Shown: positions 1-8,824, counted from the first letter of the stretch. The stretch is 64,000 bases of DNA from Burkholderia sp. FERM BP-3421 (GCF_028657905.1 NZ_CP117782.1:496001-560000); one strand, 5' to 3'. Numbers and translations are program-made. Notes: a model not told the origin generated them from the sequence alone.

Positions 1-1
1 C

Positions 2-640
2 GGCTACCGGATCGAGCCGAGCGAAGTGGACGCGGCGCTGCGCGAGCATCCGGCGGTGCGGACGACGGTGACGGTGTGCCGGGGCGGTCCGGACGACCGG
101 CAGCTGGTTGCCTACGTGGTGGCTGCCGACGCGGCCGCGCCGCCTGACGACGACACGCTGCGCCGTCATTGCAAGCGGCTGTTGCCCGACTACATGGTGC
201 CCGCGCATTTCGTCGCGGTCGACGCGATTCCGCTGACCGCGAACGGCAAGCTCGATCGCGCGGCGCTGCCCGCGCCCGGCGAACGGCCGGCCGGCGGCGC
301 GCCGGGCGAGCCGCCGCAGAGCGACACGGAGCGGGCGGTCGCCGCCATCTGGAGCCGGATTCTCGGCATCGAACGGATCGCGCGCACGGATCATTTCTTC
401 GACATCGGCGGCCATTCGCTGCTGGCGACCCAGGTGATCTCGCGGCTGCGCGACGAACTCGGCGCGGAGGTGTCGTTGCGGACGATCTTCGAGATGCCGA
501 CCGTCGTCGATCTCGCGCGCGCGGTCGACGAGCTGCGCGCGAACGGCGCGCCGGCGTCGTCGGTTCCCGAGCTGGTCAGCGTGCCGCGCGCGGCCTATCG
601 GGCGCGACGCGGCGGCTCCGCGCGCGGTGACGCGCAATGA
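2..640 (+). CDS. Non-ribosomal peptide synthetase, C-terminal part (end of A domain plus carrier domain); 5' end outside window
   Basis: The gene enters from the left edge, open from base 2. The visible protein starts inside the C-terminal subdomain of an adenylation domain (GYRIEPSEVDAAL, the A8 region) and passes the A10 motif (NGKLDR, around residues 81-86). It ends in a thiolation domain with the phosphopantetheine site DHFFDIGGHSLL (Ser near residue 139). No condensation, epimerisation or thioesterase domain follows, so the peptide must be handed to the next protein. Its TGA overlaps the ATG of the next NRPS (ATGA at 637-640), which implies translational coupling within one operon. Substrate specificity cannot be read because the A-domain core lies outside the window. 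Confidence 0.93.
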   Translation, partial: GYRIEPSEVDAALREHPAVRTTVTVCRGGPDDRQLVAYVVAADAAAPPDDDTLRRHCKRLLPDYMVPAHFVAVDAIPLTANGKLDRAALPAPGERPAGGAPGEPPQSDTERAVAAIWSRILGIERIARTDHFFDIGGHSLLATQVISRLRDELGAEVSLRTIFEMPTVVDLARAVDELRANGAPASSVPELVSVPRAAYRARRGGSARGDAQ

Positions 641-3600
641 GCCCGCTCGACGTCGCCACGCCGCCGGAGACCACTGAACAGGACGTGTACGTGTTTCCGG
701 CGTCCTTCGCGCAGGAGCGGCTGTGGTTTCTCGAGCAGCTTCAGCCGGGCCAGGCGATCTACAACATGTACGACATCGTGCCGTGGCGCGGCGCGCTCGC
801 GTGGGGCGCGCTGGAGCGCGCGCTCGACGCGTTGATCGCGCGGCACGAGACGCTGCGCACGCATTTCGACGTCGAGGACGGCCATCCGGTACAAGTCGTC
901 GCGTCGACGGTGACGCTGCCGCTCGCGCTCACCGACCTGAGCGCGCTGCCCGAGGCCGAACGCGCGGCGGCCGCGCAGCGGTGCGCGGTCGACGAGGCGG
1001 CGCGGCCGTTCGATCTGGACGCGGCGCCGCTGTTGCGACTGCGCGTGATCCGGGTTGCGCCCGACGAGCACCTGCTGGTGCTGACGATCCATCACATCAT
1101 CGCCGACGGATGGTCGATGCGCGTGTTGTATCGAGAATTCAGCACGCTGTACGCGGGATTCGCCGACGGCCGGCCCGCGACGCTCGCGCCGCTGCCGATC
1201 CAGTACGCGGACTTCGCGGTGTGGCAGCGCGACTGGCTCGACGGCGACGCGCTCGAGCGCCAGCTCGCGTTCTGGCGCGGCCAGCTCGACGGCGCGCCGG
1301 CCGCGCCGCTCGATCTGCCGTTCGACCGGCCGCGCCCGGCGGCGCCGAGCTATCGGGGCGCGCTGCACAACTTCTCGCTCGACGCGGCGACGACGCGTGC
1401 GGTGCGCGCGTTCGCGCAGCGCGAAGGCGCGACGCCGTTCATGGTGTTGCTGGCCGTGTTCAAGCTCTTGCTCGCGCGCTGCAGCGGACAGTCCGACGTG
1501 GTGGTCGGCACGCCGATCGCGAACCGGACCCGCGTGGAACTGGAAGGCTTGATCGGTTTCTTCGCGAACACGCTCGTGTTGCGCAGCCGCGTCGACGACA
1601 CGCGCGGATTCCGCGCGCTGGTGGGCGCGGTGCGCGAGACGACGCTCGCCGCGCATGCGCACCAGGACTTGCCGTTCGAACGGCTCGTCGAGGCGCTTCG
1701 GCCGCAGCGCGCGCTGAATCACAACCCGCTGTTCCAGGTGATGTTCGTCCTGAACGCGTTCGACGATCGCGGCCGTCCGGCCGAGGACGACGGGCACGAC
1801 TACCGCGAGATCGGCATCGGAACCGCCAAGTTCGATCTGCATGTGTCGATGATCGAAGTCGGCGGCCGCTTGCGGGGCATCGTCGAATACGCGACCGACC
1901 TGTTCGACGCGCCGACGATCGAACGGCTCGCGCGCCACTTCACGACGCTGCTCGGCGCGGCGCTCGCGTCGCCCGACCAGCCGATGGGCGCGCTGCCGCT
2001 GATGGACGCCGCCGAGCACGCCGCCGCGCTGGCCGCTGCCGCGTCGCCGTGGCCGGCCGAGGCGACGCCGCCGCTCGTCCATGAACGCGTCGCGGCCCGG
2101 GCGGCGGCGACGCCGGACGCGATCGCGCTTCGGCAGGGTGAGCGCGCGCTGACGTACGGCGAGCTGGCGCACCGCGCCGAGCGGCTCGCGCACGCGCTCG
2201 CGGCGCGCGGCGCCGGACCGGACGCGCCGGTGGGTATTTATATCGACCGTTCCATCGAGCAGGTGGTGGCGGTGCTCGCGGTGCTGCAGGCGGGCGCGTG
2301 CTACGTGCCGCTCGATCCGGTCTATCCCGAGCAGCGGCTCGCGGCGATCTGCGCGGACGCGCGGCTCGGGCTCGTGGTCACGGCGGGCGCGGCGCCCGCA
2401 TTCGCCGGGCCCGCCTGCGTGCCGGTGGACGCGGACGCCCCGGCGGCGCGCGAGGCGCTGCCGGCCGCCCGGCGCGACAGCCTCGCCTATCTGCTCTATA
2501 CGTCGGGCTCGACGGGGCGGCCGAAAGGCGTCGCGATGCCGCACGGGCCGCTCGCGAACCTGATCGCGTGGCAGCACGCCGCCGCGCCCGCGCCGGCGCG
2601 CGTGCTGCAATTCACGTCGCTGAACTTCGACGTGTCGGCGCAGGAGATCTTCTCGACGCTGGGCGCGGGCGCGACGCTCGTGCTCGCGAGCGAGGAGGAG
2701 CGCCGCGATCCGGCCGCGCTGCTGCGCCGCCTTGCGGCCGACGGCATCGAACGGCTCTTCGCGCCGGCGGCCGCGCTCCAGGCGCTGGCCGCGACGGCGG
2801 CGGACGACCCGGCGGGCCCGGCGCTGGCGTTGCGGGAGATCATCACGGCGGGCGAGCAGTTGCAGGTGTCGCGGCCGCTCGCGGATTTCGTGCGCCGCCA
2901 TCGCATCGCCGCGTTGTCCAACCAGTACGGCCCGACCGAGACGCACGTCGCGACCGAGTGGCGTCTCGCCGGCGCGCCGGACGACTGGCCGGAACTGCCG
3001 CCGATCGGCCGCGCGATCGCGGGCGCGCGGGCCTATCTGCTCGACCGCCTCGGCGCGCTGGTGCCGGACGGCCTGCCGGGCGAGCTGTGCATCGGCGGCT
3101 GCCTGCCCGCGCGCGGCTACCTTGGCCAGCCGGCGCAAACGGCCGAGCGCTTCGTGGCCGATCCGTTCTCGCCGACGCCAGGCGCGCGGATGTACCGCAC
3201 CGGGGATCTCGCGCGCCGCCGCGCCGACGGCGCGCTCGTGTTCCTCGGCCGGCTCGACCGGCAGATCAAGGTGCGTGGCGTGCGGGTCGAACCGGGCGAA
3301 GTGGAGGCCGTGCTGCGCGACGCGCCGGGCGTGCGCGAGGCGGTGGTGGTCGACGGGCCGGACCCGGCGGGCGGCCGTCGCCTGATCGCGTACGTGAACG
3401 CCGCGCGCAGCCAGGACGGCGCGGCCGACGCGGCTGCGCTGCGGCGTCACTGCCGCACGCGGCTGCCCGAGTCGATGGTGCCGGCGCTGTTCGTGCCCGT
3501 GACGGCGATGCCGCTCACGCCGAGCGGCAAGATCGACCGCGCGGCGCTGCCGGATCCGGAGCCGCCGCGCGCGGCCGCGTCGTCGGACGCGCCGCCCGGC

Positions 3601-3900
3601 ACCCCCGTCGAGATCGCGCTGGCGGCGATCTGGAGCGAGGTGCTGAAGGTCGAGCCGGTCGGCCTGCATGACAATTTCTTCGACCTGGGCGGCCATTCGT
3701 TGCTCGCCACCCGGGTGGCCGCGCGCATCCGCGCGCGGCTCGGCGTCGAACTGCCGCTGCGGCGGCTGTTCGAGGCGCCGACCATCGCCGAGCTGGCCGT
3801 CGCGATCATCGACGCCGAGCTGGCGCGCACCGCGCCGGCCGAACTTGCCGCGCTGCTCGGCGAGACGGCCGCGCGCGATTTCCAGGGAGATCGCCGATGA
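637..3900 (+). CDS. Non-ribosomal peptide synthetase, one C-A-T module
   Basis: This 1087-residue protein is one elongation module. The condensation domain spans roughly residues 15-450 with active site HHIIADG at 152-158. The adenylation domain spans about 480-970, with [11 protein letters not shown] near 621, NQYGPTE, YRTGDL and SGKIDR. A carrier domain follows with GGHSLL (Ser about 1021). Reading the ten specificity positions by eye against GrsA gives D-V-Q-F-I-A-Q-V-A-K, which is closest to known proline-type codes; this is an inference. There is no thioesterase or reductase domain and none later in this operon, so release happens elsewhere or in trans. The last bases overlap the MbtH gene, which supports co-translation and a working A domain that needs MbtH. 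Confidence 0.95.
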   Translation: MSPLDVATPPETTEQDVYVFPASFAQERLWFLEQLQPGQAIYNMYDIVPWRGALAWGALERALDALIARHETLRTHFDVEDGHPVQVVASTVTLPLALTDLSALPEAERAAAAQRCAVDEAARPFDLDAAPLLRLRVIRVAPDEHLLVLTIHHIIADGWSMRVLYREFSTLYAGFADGRPATLAPLPIQYADFAVWQRDWLDGDALERQLAFWRGQLDGAPAAPLDLPFDRPRPAAPSYRGALHNFSLDAATTRAVRAFAQREGATPFMVLLAVFKLLLARCSGQSDVVVGTPIANRTRVELEGLIGFFANTLVLRSRVDDTRGFRALVGAVRETTLAAHAHQDLPFERLVEALRPQRALNHNPLFQVMFVLNAFDDRGRPAEDDGHDYREIGIGTAKFDLHVSMIEVGGRLRGIVEYATDLFDAPTIERLARHFTTLLGAALASPDQPMGALPLMDAAEHAAALAAAASPWPAEATPPLVHERVAARAAATPDAIALRQGERALTYGELAHRAERLAHALAARGAGPDAPVGIYIDRSIEQVVAVLAVLQAGACYVPLDPVYPEQRLAAICADARLGLVVTAGAAPAFAGPACVPVDADAPAAREALPAARRDSLAYLLYTSGSTGRPKGVAMPHGPLANLIAWQHAAAPAPARVLQFTSLNFDVSAQEIFSTLGAGATLVLASEEERRDPAALLRRLAADGIERLFAPAAALQALAATAADDPAGPALALREIITAGEQLQVSRPLADFVRRHRIAALSNQYGPTETHVATEWRLAGAPDDWPELPPIGRAIAGARAYLLDRLGALVPDGLPGELCIGGCLPARGYLGQPAQTAERFVADPFSPTPGARMYRTGDLARRRADGALVFLGRLDRQIKVRGVRVEPGEVEAVLRDAPGVREAVVVDGPDPAGGRRLIAYVNAARSQDGAADAAALRRHCRTRLPESMVPALFVPVTAMPLTPSGKIDRAALPDPEPPRAAASSDAPPGTPVEIALAAIWSEVLKVEPVGLHDNFFDLGGHSLLATRVAARIRARLGVELPLRRLFEAPTIAELAVAIIDAELARTAPAELAALLGETAARDFQGDRR

Positions 3901-4112
3901 CACGAGACGAGGACGACACGACGCGCTACCAGGTCGTGGTCAACGAGGAAGAACAGTATTCGCTGTGGGCCGCGCACGCGACGCCGCCGCTGGGGTGGCG
4001 CGAGACGGGCTTCGAGGGCGACCGGGACGCGTGCCTCGCGCGCGTCCGCGAGGTCTGGACCGACATGCGGCCGCTGTCGCTGCGCCGCGTACTGGGAGGG
4101 GACGCCTCATGA
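3897..4112 (+). CDS. MbtH-like protein (NRPS adenylation-domain partner)
   Basis: The 71-residue product carries the family signature: NEEEQYSLW near residues 19-27, then GWRETGFEGDRDACL and the C-terminal WTDMRPLSLR. MbtH-like proteins bind adenylation domains and are needed for the solubility or activity of many of them. The length is normal for the family. The start ATG overlaps the upstream NRPS stop and the stop overlaps the next ATG, so the gene sits in a tightly coupled run. Its natural partner is the A domain encoded immediately upstream. Confidence 0.96.
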   Translation: MTRDEDDTTRYQVVVNEEEQYSLWAAHATPPLGWRETGFEGDRDACLARVREVWTDMRPLSLRRVLGGDAS

Positions 4113-4966
4113 GCGAACAGCCAACACAGCTGCGCATCGCGCTGCTCACGTCGGACGACGCGCATCACCGCTATCTCGCCGCCGAACTGCATCGCCGCTT
4201 CGGGCTCGCCGCGCTGGTGGTCGAGCCTTCCGATTGCCAGCACCGGCGGCTGTGGCGGCGCAGGCGCTGGATCGACTGGGCGGCGCTCGGCTATCACCGC
4301 TGGCGTCGCACGCTGGTCGGCTTGAATGCCTATCGCCGCGCGTATTTCGCGCTGCCGCCCGACGCGCCCGAATGGCCGACGCCGCCGAGCCTGACGGTCG
4401 ACTGGATCAATCGCGACGAGGTCGTCGCGCTGCTGGAGGAGACCGCGCCCGACGTGACCGTCGTGATCTGCACGAGCATCCTGTCGCGCCGCACGCTGGC
4501 CGCGACGGGCACGACGATCAATATCCACGGCGGTTTCCTGCCGTGGTATCGCGGCAATCAATGCTTCTTCTTCGCGCTCTACGACCGCGCGTTCGACCGG
4601 ATCGGCTCGACGATTCATTTCGTCGACGCCGGGGTCGACACGGGCGACCTCATCACGCGGATCACGCCGCCGCTGTACGCGGACGACACCGCCGAGAAGC
4701 TGTACTGCCGCGCGGAGAAGGCGGCCATCCACCGGCTCGTCGAACTGCTCGCGGATCTCGAGGCGGGCGTGCCGCTGCCGCGCGCGCCGCAGTCGCCGGT
4801 CGGACGGCAATACCGCAATCGCGACCGCAATGTGTTCCATGACCTGCGGCTGTTCTTCCGGCGCAAGCGCGGCGCGCTGGGCATTCCGACCGCGGCCGCG
4901 GCCGCGGGCGCGAGCGCGCGCGTCGCGCCCTCTGAGTTCCTGCGTTCCGAAGGAGAATCGCGATGA
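4109..4966 (+). CDS. Formyltransferase-fold protein (Fmt-like) in the NRPS operon
   Basis: The 285-residue protein has the formyltransferase core: NIHGGFLPWYRG at about 138-149 matches the Asn-x-His and SLLP-x-YRG region of methionyl-tRNA or GART formyltransferases. DAGVDTGD at about 173-180 holds the catalytic-Asp loop. It lacks a clear C-terminal tRNA-binding OB domain; the tail is basic and Ala-rich. Sitting between mbtH and an asparaginase gene, with ATGA overlaps on both sides, it is unlikely to be housekeeping Fmt. By analogy with formyltransferases in other NRPS loci, it may formylate an amine of the peptide or a precursor using 10-formyl-tetrahydrofolate. The acceptor is unknown, and no ornithine hydroxylase is visible nearby. 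Confidence 0.82.
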   Translation: MSEQPTQLRIALLTSDDAHHRYLAAELHRRFGLAALVVEPSDCQHRRLWRRRRWIDWAALGYHRWRRTLVGLNAYRRAYFALPPDAPEWPTPPSLTVDWINRDEVVALLEETAPDVTVVICTSILSRRTLAATGTTINIHGGFLPWYRGNQCFFFALYDRAFDRIGSTIHFVDAGVDTGDLITRITPPLYADDTAEKLYCRAEKAAIHRLVELLADLEAGVPLPRAPQSPVGRQYRNRDRNVFHDLRLFFRRKRGALGIPTAAAAAGASARVAPSEFLRSEGESR

Positions 4967-6075
4967 GCCATGTCTACGTGCTTTACACCGGCGGCACGAT
5001 CGGCTGCATCGGCACGCCGCTCGCGCCGATGCCGGGGCCGCAGTTCCAGGCGCTGATCGAATCGATGCCGGGGCTCGCCGGCGGCGAGGTGGCGGGCTAT
5101 CCCGACCTGAGCTACACGGTCGCGTGGTTCGACACGCCGCTCGACAGTTCGAACATGACGCCGGCCGACTGGATCACCATCGCGCAGTCGCTCGCCGAAG
5201 TCTACGACGACTACGACGGCTTCGTGGTGCTGCACGGCACCGACACGATGGCGTTCAGCGCGGCCGCGACGTCGTTCCTGCTGCAGGGGCTCGCGAAGCC
5301 CGTCGTGTTCACGGGCTCGCAGGTGCCGCTCGCGACGACGCTCAACGACGCGCTGACCAATCTGATCGGCGCGATCGTGATCGCCGGCACGACGGGCATT
5401 CCCGAGAGCCTGCTGTACTTCGATTCACTGCTGCTGCGCGGCAACCGCTCGGTCAAGGTCAACGCGAATCAGTTCGCGGCGTTCGCGTCGCCCAATTTTC
5501 CGCCGCTCGCGACGGTGGCCGCGCAGATCACGATCAACACGGCGTTGCTGCTGCCGCCGCCGGACTGGAGCGTGTCGCTCGACAACCCCGCGAACCTCGC
5601 CGCCGCGAAGACGCGCCTGAGCAGCCAGTCGCAGGCGCTGCGGAATTTCGCGGCGATCGTGATGACGCTCTATCCGGGCATCGGCGCATCGGTCGCGAAC
5701 GCGATGATCAACGAGAGCGCGCCCGCCGTGCGCGGCGTCGTGATCGAGGCGTTCGGGGAAGGCAACGGCCCGTCGGCCGCAGACTTCCTGCAGGTGCTGT
5801 CGACCGCGAACAAGGCGGGCGTCGTGCTGATGGACAACACGCAGGTGCTCGCGGGCACGGTCAACATCGGGGCCTACGAGACGGGCTCCGGACTCGCGGA
5901 AGCGGGCGCGATCAGCGCCTACGACATGGTGCCCGAGGCATCGCTCGCCAAGCTCGTCAGTCTGATCAGCGTGGGCATGGCGCCCGCCGAGATCCGCAAG
6001 ACGATGCAGCGCAGCCTGGCGGGCGAGATCACGCCGCCCGAGAGCGCGGCCGTGAGGACGCTGCCGGGCCACTGA
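4963..6075 (+). CDS. L-asparaginase/glutaminase-family protein (cytoplasmic type I-like)
   Basis: The 370-residue protein has both asparaginase signatures: YTGGTIG with the nucleophile Thr at residue 12, and HGTDTM with Thr93-Asp94. A conserved Lys at about 165 precedes FAASPN-like sequence, as in E. coli AnsA. All catalytic residues expected for asparagine hydrolysis are present. There is no signal peptide, so it should act in the cytoplasm. Its start overlaps the stop of the formyltransferase gene, placing it inside the NRPS operon. Its role there is unknown: it could tailor an amide-bearing side chain, clip a peptide, or adjust Asn/Asp supply. It is about 30-40 residues longer than typical members. 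Confidence 0.9.
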   Translation: MSHVYVLYTGGTIGCIGTPLAPMPGPQFQALIESMPGLAGGEVAGYPDLSYTVAWFDTPLDSSNMTPADWITIAQSLAEVYDDYDGFVVLHGTDTMAFSAAATSFLLQGLAKPVVFTGSQVPLATTLNDALTNLIGAIVIAGTTGIPESLLYFDSLLLRGNRSVKVNANQFAAFASPNFPPLATVAAQITINTALLLPPPDWSVSLDNPANLAAAKTRLSSQSQALRNFAAIVMTLYPGIGASVANAMINESAPAVRGVVIEAFGEGNGPSAADFLQVLSTANKAGVVLMDNTQVLAGTVNIGAYETGSGLAEAGAISAYDMVPEASLAKLVSLISVGMAPAEIRKTMQRSLAGEITPPESAAVRTLPGH

Positions 6076-6113
6076 GGCCGCCGCCGATTCACTCAACCCG
6101 AAGGAGACAGAAA

Positions 6114-6848
6114 ATGCTGATGAAACCTTATGCGCGTTACCGGCTGAGCGGGATGATCCACGAAGACGACCCGCGCTATGCGGTGCTCAGTCCGGGGATG
6201 GAGCTGGCGTCCAACCAGCAGATCGCGCCGAACTACGTGACCGTGCCAGGCGGCAAGCGGGTGCCGCAGTACGCGCCCAGCGTGGTCGGCACGTCGATCG
6301 CCTACGATCCGGCCGCCAACTGCGAAGGCTGCTTCATGTCCTACAAGTTCCAGGTGAACAACAACTGCTACAACTACTCGACGAACATCGCGTCGAACTC
6401 GTTCGCGCAGCCGGGACGGATGCACGGCTATTTCCTGACGTCGCCGCCCACCGGTCCCGACGTGGTCAAGGGCGCGGAACTCGACGGGCTCGTCAACCTC
6501 GGTTCGTCGACCCGCGAGGACATGGCGCAGCATGCGCGCGCGCAGGGCGGCGTCGGCCACTACGTCGCGCTGCTGATTTCGCCGGGCGACGCGTCGGTCG
6601 GCTGGCCGGGCGACTATCACTGGGTGCGCTGCGACTCGACGTCGAAATTCGATACGTGGTCGCAGAAGGACGGGGGCGACCAGGTCACGAACTTCGATTT
6701 CGCCGGCAACCCGATCAGCTGGCCGCCGACGGCCGACTGGGTGGTGAACCAGGGGCCGCTGATCCAGGGCAATCCCAACGACATCGTCGTGTCGTACAGC
6801 TTCTACTGCTTCATGTACGTACCCGCCGCCGGCATCTCGGTGATCTGA
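6114..6848 (+). CDS. Uncharacterised protein with Cys/His motifs, last gene of the NRPS operon
   Basis: I cannot assign a family name. The 244-residue protein has no signal peptide or membrane segment. Three blocks stand out: NNNCYNYSTN followed by SFAQPGRMHG (about residues 80-105), then GVGHYVALLISP (about 145), then DYHWVRCDS and a W-x-x-K-x-G-like stretch ending TNFDFAGNPISWPP (about 163-210). A Cys, then a His in a strand, then a second His-rich strand is the order seen in papain-fold hydrolases, so a Cys/His catalytic pair is possible; this is inference. A good ribosome site (AAGGAG at 6101-6106) precedes the ATG at 6114; a second ATG lies at 6120. It lies 38 bases after the asparaginase gene. 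Confidence 0.8.
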   Translation: MLMKPYARYRLSGMIHEDDPRYAVLSPGMELASNQQIAPNYVTVPGGKRVPQYAPSVVGTSIAYDPAANCEGCFMSYKFQVNNNCYNYSTNIASNSFAQPGRMHGYFLTSPPTGPDVVKGAELDGLVNLGSSTREDMAQHARAQGGVGHYVALLISPGDASVGWPGDYHWVRCDSTSKFDTWSQKDGGDQVTNFDFAGNPISWPPTADWVVNQGPLIQGNPNDIVVSYSFYCFMYVPAAGISVI

Positions 6849-7004
6849 GCCGGATGCCTCTGCGCGCCTCGGCGGCGAGGGTTCGCCGTCCGGCGCGCGG
6901 GTTTCGCCGCGCCGCGCGGGCAGCGTGGGCCGCCGGCCGCGCCTCGGCGAGACAACCATGGAGCCTGAGAGGACCGCGCGCGGGACGGTGTGATGCTGTC
7001 CGCC

Positions 7005-7108
7005 GCCATCCCGCCATCCCGCCATCCCGCCATCCCGCCATCCCGCCATCCCGCCATCCCGTCATCCCGTCATCCCGTCATCCCGTCATCCCGTCATCCC
7101 GTCATCCC
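7005..7108. repeat. Octamer tandem array, 13 copies in two homogeneous blocks
   Basis: Seven perfect copies of GCCATCCC (7005-7060) are followed without a break by six perfect copies of GTCATCCC (7061-7108). The two blocks differ by one base. The array is intergenic, between the NRPS operon end and the hydrolase remnant. Because the unit is 8 bp, gain or loss of copies would shift a reading frame, but no convincing gene crosses it. Confidence 0.95.
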
Positions 7109-7133
7109 GTCGCGGCCCCGCAGTCCTGCGGCC

Positions 7134-7448
7134 TCACAGCCGCGCGACGTCGGCGATCGCGTCCACGAACGCGCGCGGGGCTTCCTGAGGCAGGTTGTGA
7201 CCGATGCCGCCCGAGATCGTCCGGTGCGCGTACTTGCGCGCATAGACGGCGGGTTCAGGATGGGGCGCGCCGTTCGCATCGCCTTCGAGCGTGATCGACG
7301 GCACGGTGATCGGCGGCGCGGCCGCGAGCCGCCGTTTCAGCGCGCCGAAGCGCGATTCGCCCTGCACGAGCCCCAGCCGCCAGCGGTAATTGTGGATCAC
7401 GATTGCCACGTGGCCGGGATTGTCCAGCGAGGCGGCGGAGCGCGCAGA
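7134..7448 (-). pseudogene. Remnant of an alpha/beta hydrolase, C-terminal part only
   Basis: On the minus strand, about 100 residues match the C-terminal end of alpha/beta hydrolases of the haloalkane/haloacetate dehalogenase or epoxide hydrolase type. Recognisable parts are SLDNPGHVAIVIHNYRWRL, ITLEGDANGAPHP, then GGIGHNLPQEAP containing the catalytic-His region. An in-frame stop (TCA on the plus strand at 7449-7451) lies just upstream, and no frame supplies the nucleophile elbow or N-terminal half. The gene is therefore a 5'-deleted relic. Confidence 0.75.
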
Positions 7449-7451
7449 TCA

Positions 7452-7968
7452 AGGCCTGCGACGGCGATATCGATGACGACGCGCGCAAGCGGGCGCGCTT
7501 GGGCAACCGCGCCGCCGCGCTGTCCGCCGGCGAGGCGCGGGTGTCGATCGGATGCGGAGAAGGTGGCGCGTACAACGATCTCAGTCGCGGGTATCGGCTG
7601 CGCCGCGTGGGGCCGTTGTCCGGCGATCCGGTTGAACCGGAGGGGGCGGGGCGCGACGATGCGTTGCAGCCGGCGAATCAACGGGCGGGCGCGGGATAGA
7701 CGGCGGAGCAGCAGCGCTTGTCCAGTTTCGATCGCGTGCGCGGCATCGGAGACTGCGGCGACCAGACGGACTGGGACGTCGACGGGACGCGGTTCGTGCG
7801 GGAGCGCGAGCGCCTGGAAAGCGCCTGCGCGGGTATAGGCGTGGCGGCGTGGCCCCGGCTCTATCGAACGAAGCGGGAGTCGTTGACCCGGCGTTTGTTT
7901 TGCGTGCGCGCGTGGCGGCGGTGCGCGGGCGGCGAGCGGGAAAGCGGGTTGCGGGGCCGGACCGATGG
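7452..7968. other. Gene-free stretch upstream of tRNA-Leu
   Basis: About 500 bases with only short, compositionally driven open frames on both strands and no recognisable protein. The first part is probably decayed sequence of the adjacent hydrolase gene. Confidence 0.5.
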
Positions 7969-7974
7969 TAGAAT
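7969..7974 (+). promoter_or_regulatory. Likely -10 element of the tRNA-Leu promoter
   Basis: TAGAAT lies 13 bases before the tRNA 5' end at 7988, a usual distance for a sigma-70 start. A TTGCGG at 7949-7954 is a weak -35 candidate, but the spacer is only 14 bases. Confidence 0.45.
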
Positions 7975-8022
7975 GCCGTCCGCCCTTGCCGGGGTGATGA
8001 AATTGGTAAACATAGCGGACTT

Positions 8023-8277
8023 AAATGTTTGAGTGCCCGGTTGGAAACGGCCGGTGTAGAACCCTTCAAATTCGGTGAAACCCCTGATGCGCGATGCATC
8101 GAGGCAACGCCGAGCCAAGCCTTGGCGTTGCCGAGGAAGGTGTAGAGACTAGACGGGGGGCGCCTAAGATCCGGCGCGGCGCGCATCGCGCGCGCCGAAC
8201 GGAAGATGGCGAAGGCATAGTCCAGCGCACGAACGGGCTGCGCACGCAGCATCGGCTTCGAAAGAAGCAGTGTGATG
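8023..8277 (+). ncRNA. Self-splicing group I intron (IC3-like) inside tRNA-Leu
   Basis: The 255-base insert has the conserved core seen in the Azoarcus tRNA-Ile intron: TCAAATTCGG-GAAACC near 8067-8085, GGCAACGCCGAGCCAAGC (P5-P4-P6 region, about 8103-8120), GAAGGTGTAGAGACTAGACGG (P3/P7, about 8137-8157), and GAAGGCATAGTCCAG (P7/P8 side, about 8211-8225). The 5' exon ends in U and the intron ends in G, as splicing requires. Exon bases ACUU can pair with GAGU at 8031-8034 to form P1 with a U-G wobble at the splice site. There is no open frame for a homing endonuclease. The insertion point is the same as in cyanobacterial and plastid tRNA-Leu(UAA) introns. Confidence 0.92.
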
Positions 8278-8296
8278 AAAATCCGCCGCCTTAACA

Positions 8297-8329
8297 GGCT
8301 TGCCGGTTCAAGTCCGGTCCCCGGCACCA
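8297..8329 (+). repeat. Left attachment site (3' end of tRNA-Leu)
   Basis: The first 26 bases are identical to 9541-9566, and both copies run on to a CCA end. The tRNA copy has one more G in the acceptor strand. Confidence 0.85.
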
Positions 8330-8481
8330 AGCACCCTCTACGTAATTTCCCAAAGAAGTAGAACCTAGTGGAATCAAGGGGTTGGAGGGGTTTTCTTATT
8401 GAATTCCTTTTCACGTTTCCCATGTTCGGGTCGTAAAGTGCGGGCTCAATTCCCCACTTCCTCCCCACGTCACTCCCCATC

Positions 8482-8760
8482 ATGGCATCAGTCACGCCGG
8501 TTAATGGAGGCTTTCGCGCCCAGGTGTATATCGCTGGTAAGGACGGTTCGAAGTCCCTCCGCGTCTCCAAGGTGCTGCGCACCAAGCGCGAGGCGACGAA
8601 CTGCGGCGCTGCCCGAGAAGCGGCGCTTTTAGCGCAGCGCGATACGCCACCCGCAGACCTGCACACCCTCGAAGATGCGATGAAGCCGTACGCCGAACGC
8701 GTCTCGACGAAAAAGGGCGGAACGAAAGAAGACGCGATCCTTGGAATGAGCATTCGATAA
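8482..8760 (+). pseudogene. Tyrosine-type phage integrase, N-terminal fragment
   Basis: The 92-residue open frame begins MASVTPVNGGFRAQVYIAGK, typical of the N-terminal arm-binding domain of phage/island integrases, and continues TKREATNCGAAREAALLAQRDT and LEDAMKPYAERVSTKKGG. It then ends at a stop. The catalytic domain with the Arg-His-Arg-Tyr residues is absent in all frames, so the gene is truncated. It lies about 150 bases from the tRNA-Leu 3' end and reads away from it, consistent with the integrase of the island that used this tRNA. Confidence 0.8.
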
Positions 8761-8824
8761 GATCCATCAGACTGTCGCGGAATTCGTGCCTGCTAGAATT
8801 CGAGCGAATTCCTCTGGAGGCGAT

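Larger units (their letters stand above)
7988..8329 (+). tRNA. tRNA-Leu(UAA), interrupted by a group I intron
   Basis: Exon 1 is 7988-8022 and exon 2 is 8278-8329. Joined, they form a class II tRNA: acceptor stem GCCGGGG (7988-7994) pairs with CCCCGGC (8319-8325), discriminator A, and genome-encoded CCA (8327-8329). The anticodon stem GCGGA pairs with TCCGC around the loop CTTAAAA, giving anticodon UAA. A long variable arm (GCCTTAACAGGC region) and a T arm with GGTTCAAGTCC follow. The intron separates U34 from A35 of the anticodon. The T arm and acceptor 3' strand are duplicated at 9541-9572, showing that this tRNA served as an integration site. Confidence 0.95.

Noticed and set aside
595..3903. 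A 1100-codon open frame on the minus strand opposite the NRPS
   Set aside because: Its translation is Arg/Ala-rich low complexity caused by GC-biased third positions of the real NRPS gene; no domain is visible.
4963..6075. Periplasmic (type II) asparaginase
   Set aside because: No signal peptide; the sequence starts directly with the catalytic TGGTIG strand.
8023..8277. Homing endonuclease gene in the intron
   Set aside because: The intron is only 255 bases and no frame carries LAGLIDADG, GIY-YIG or HNH sequence.
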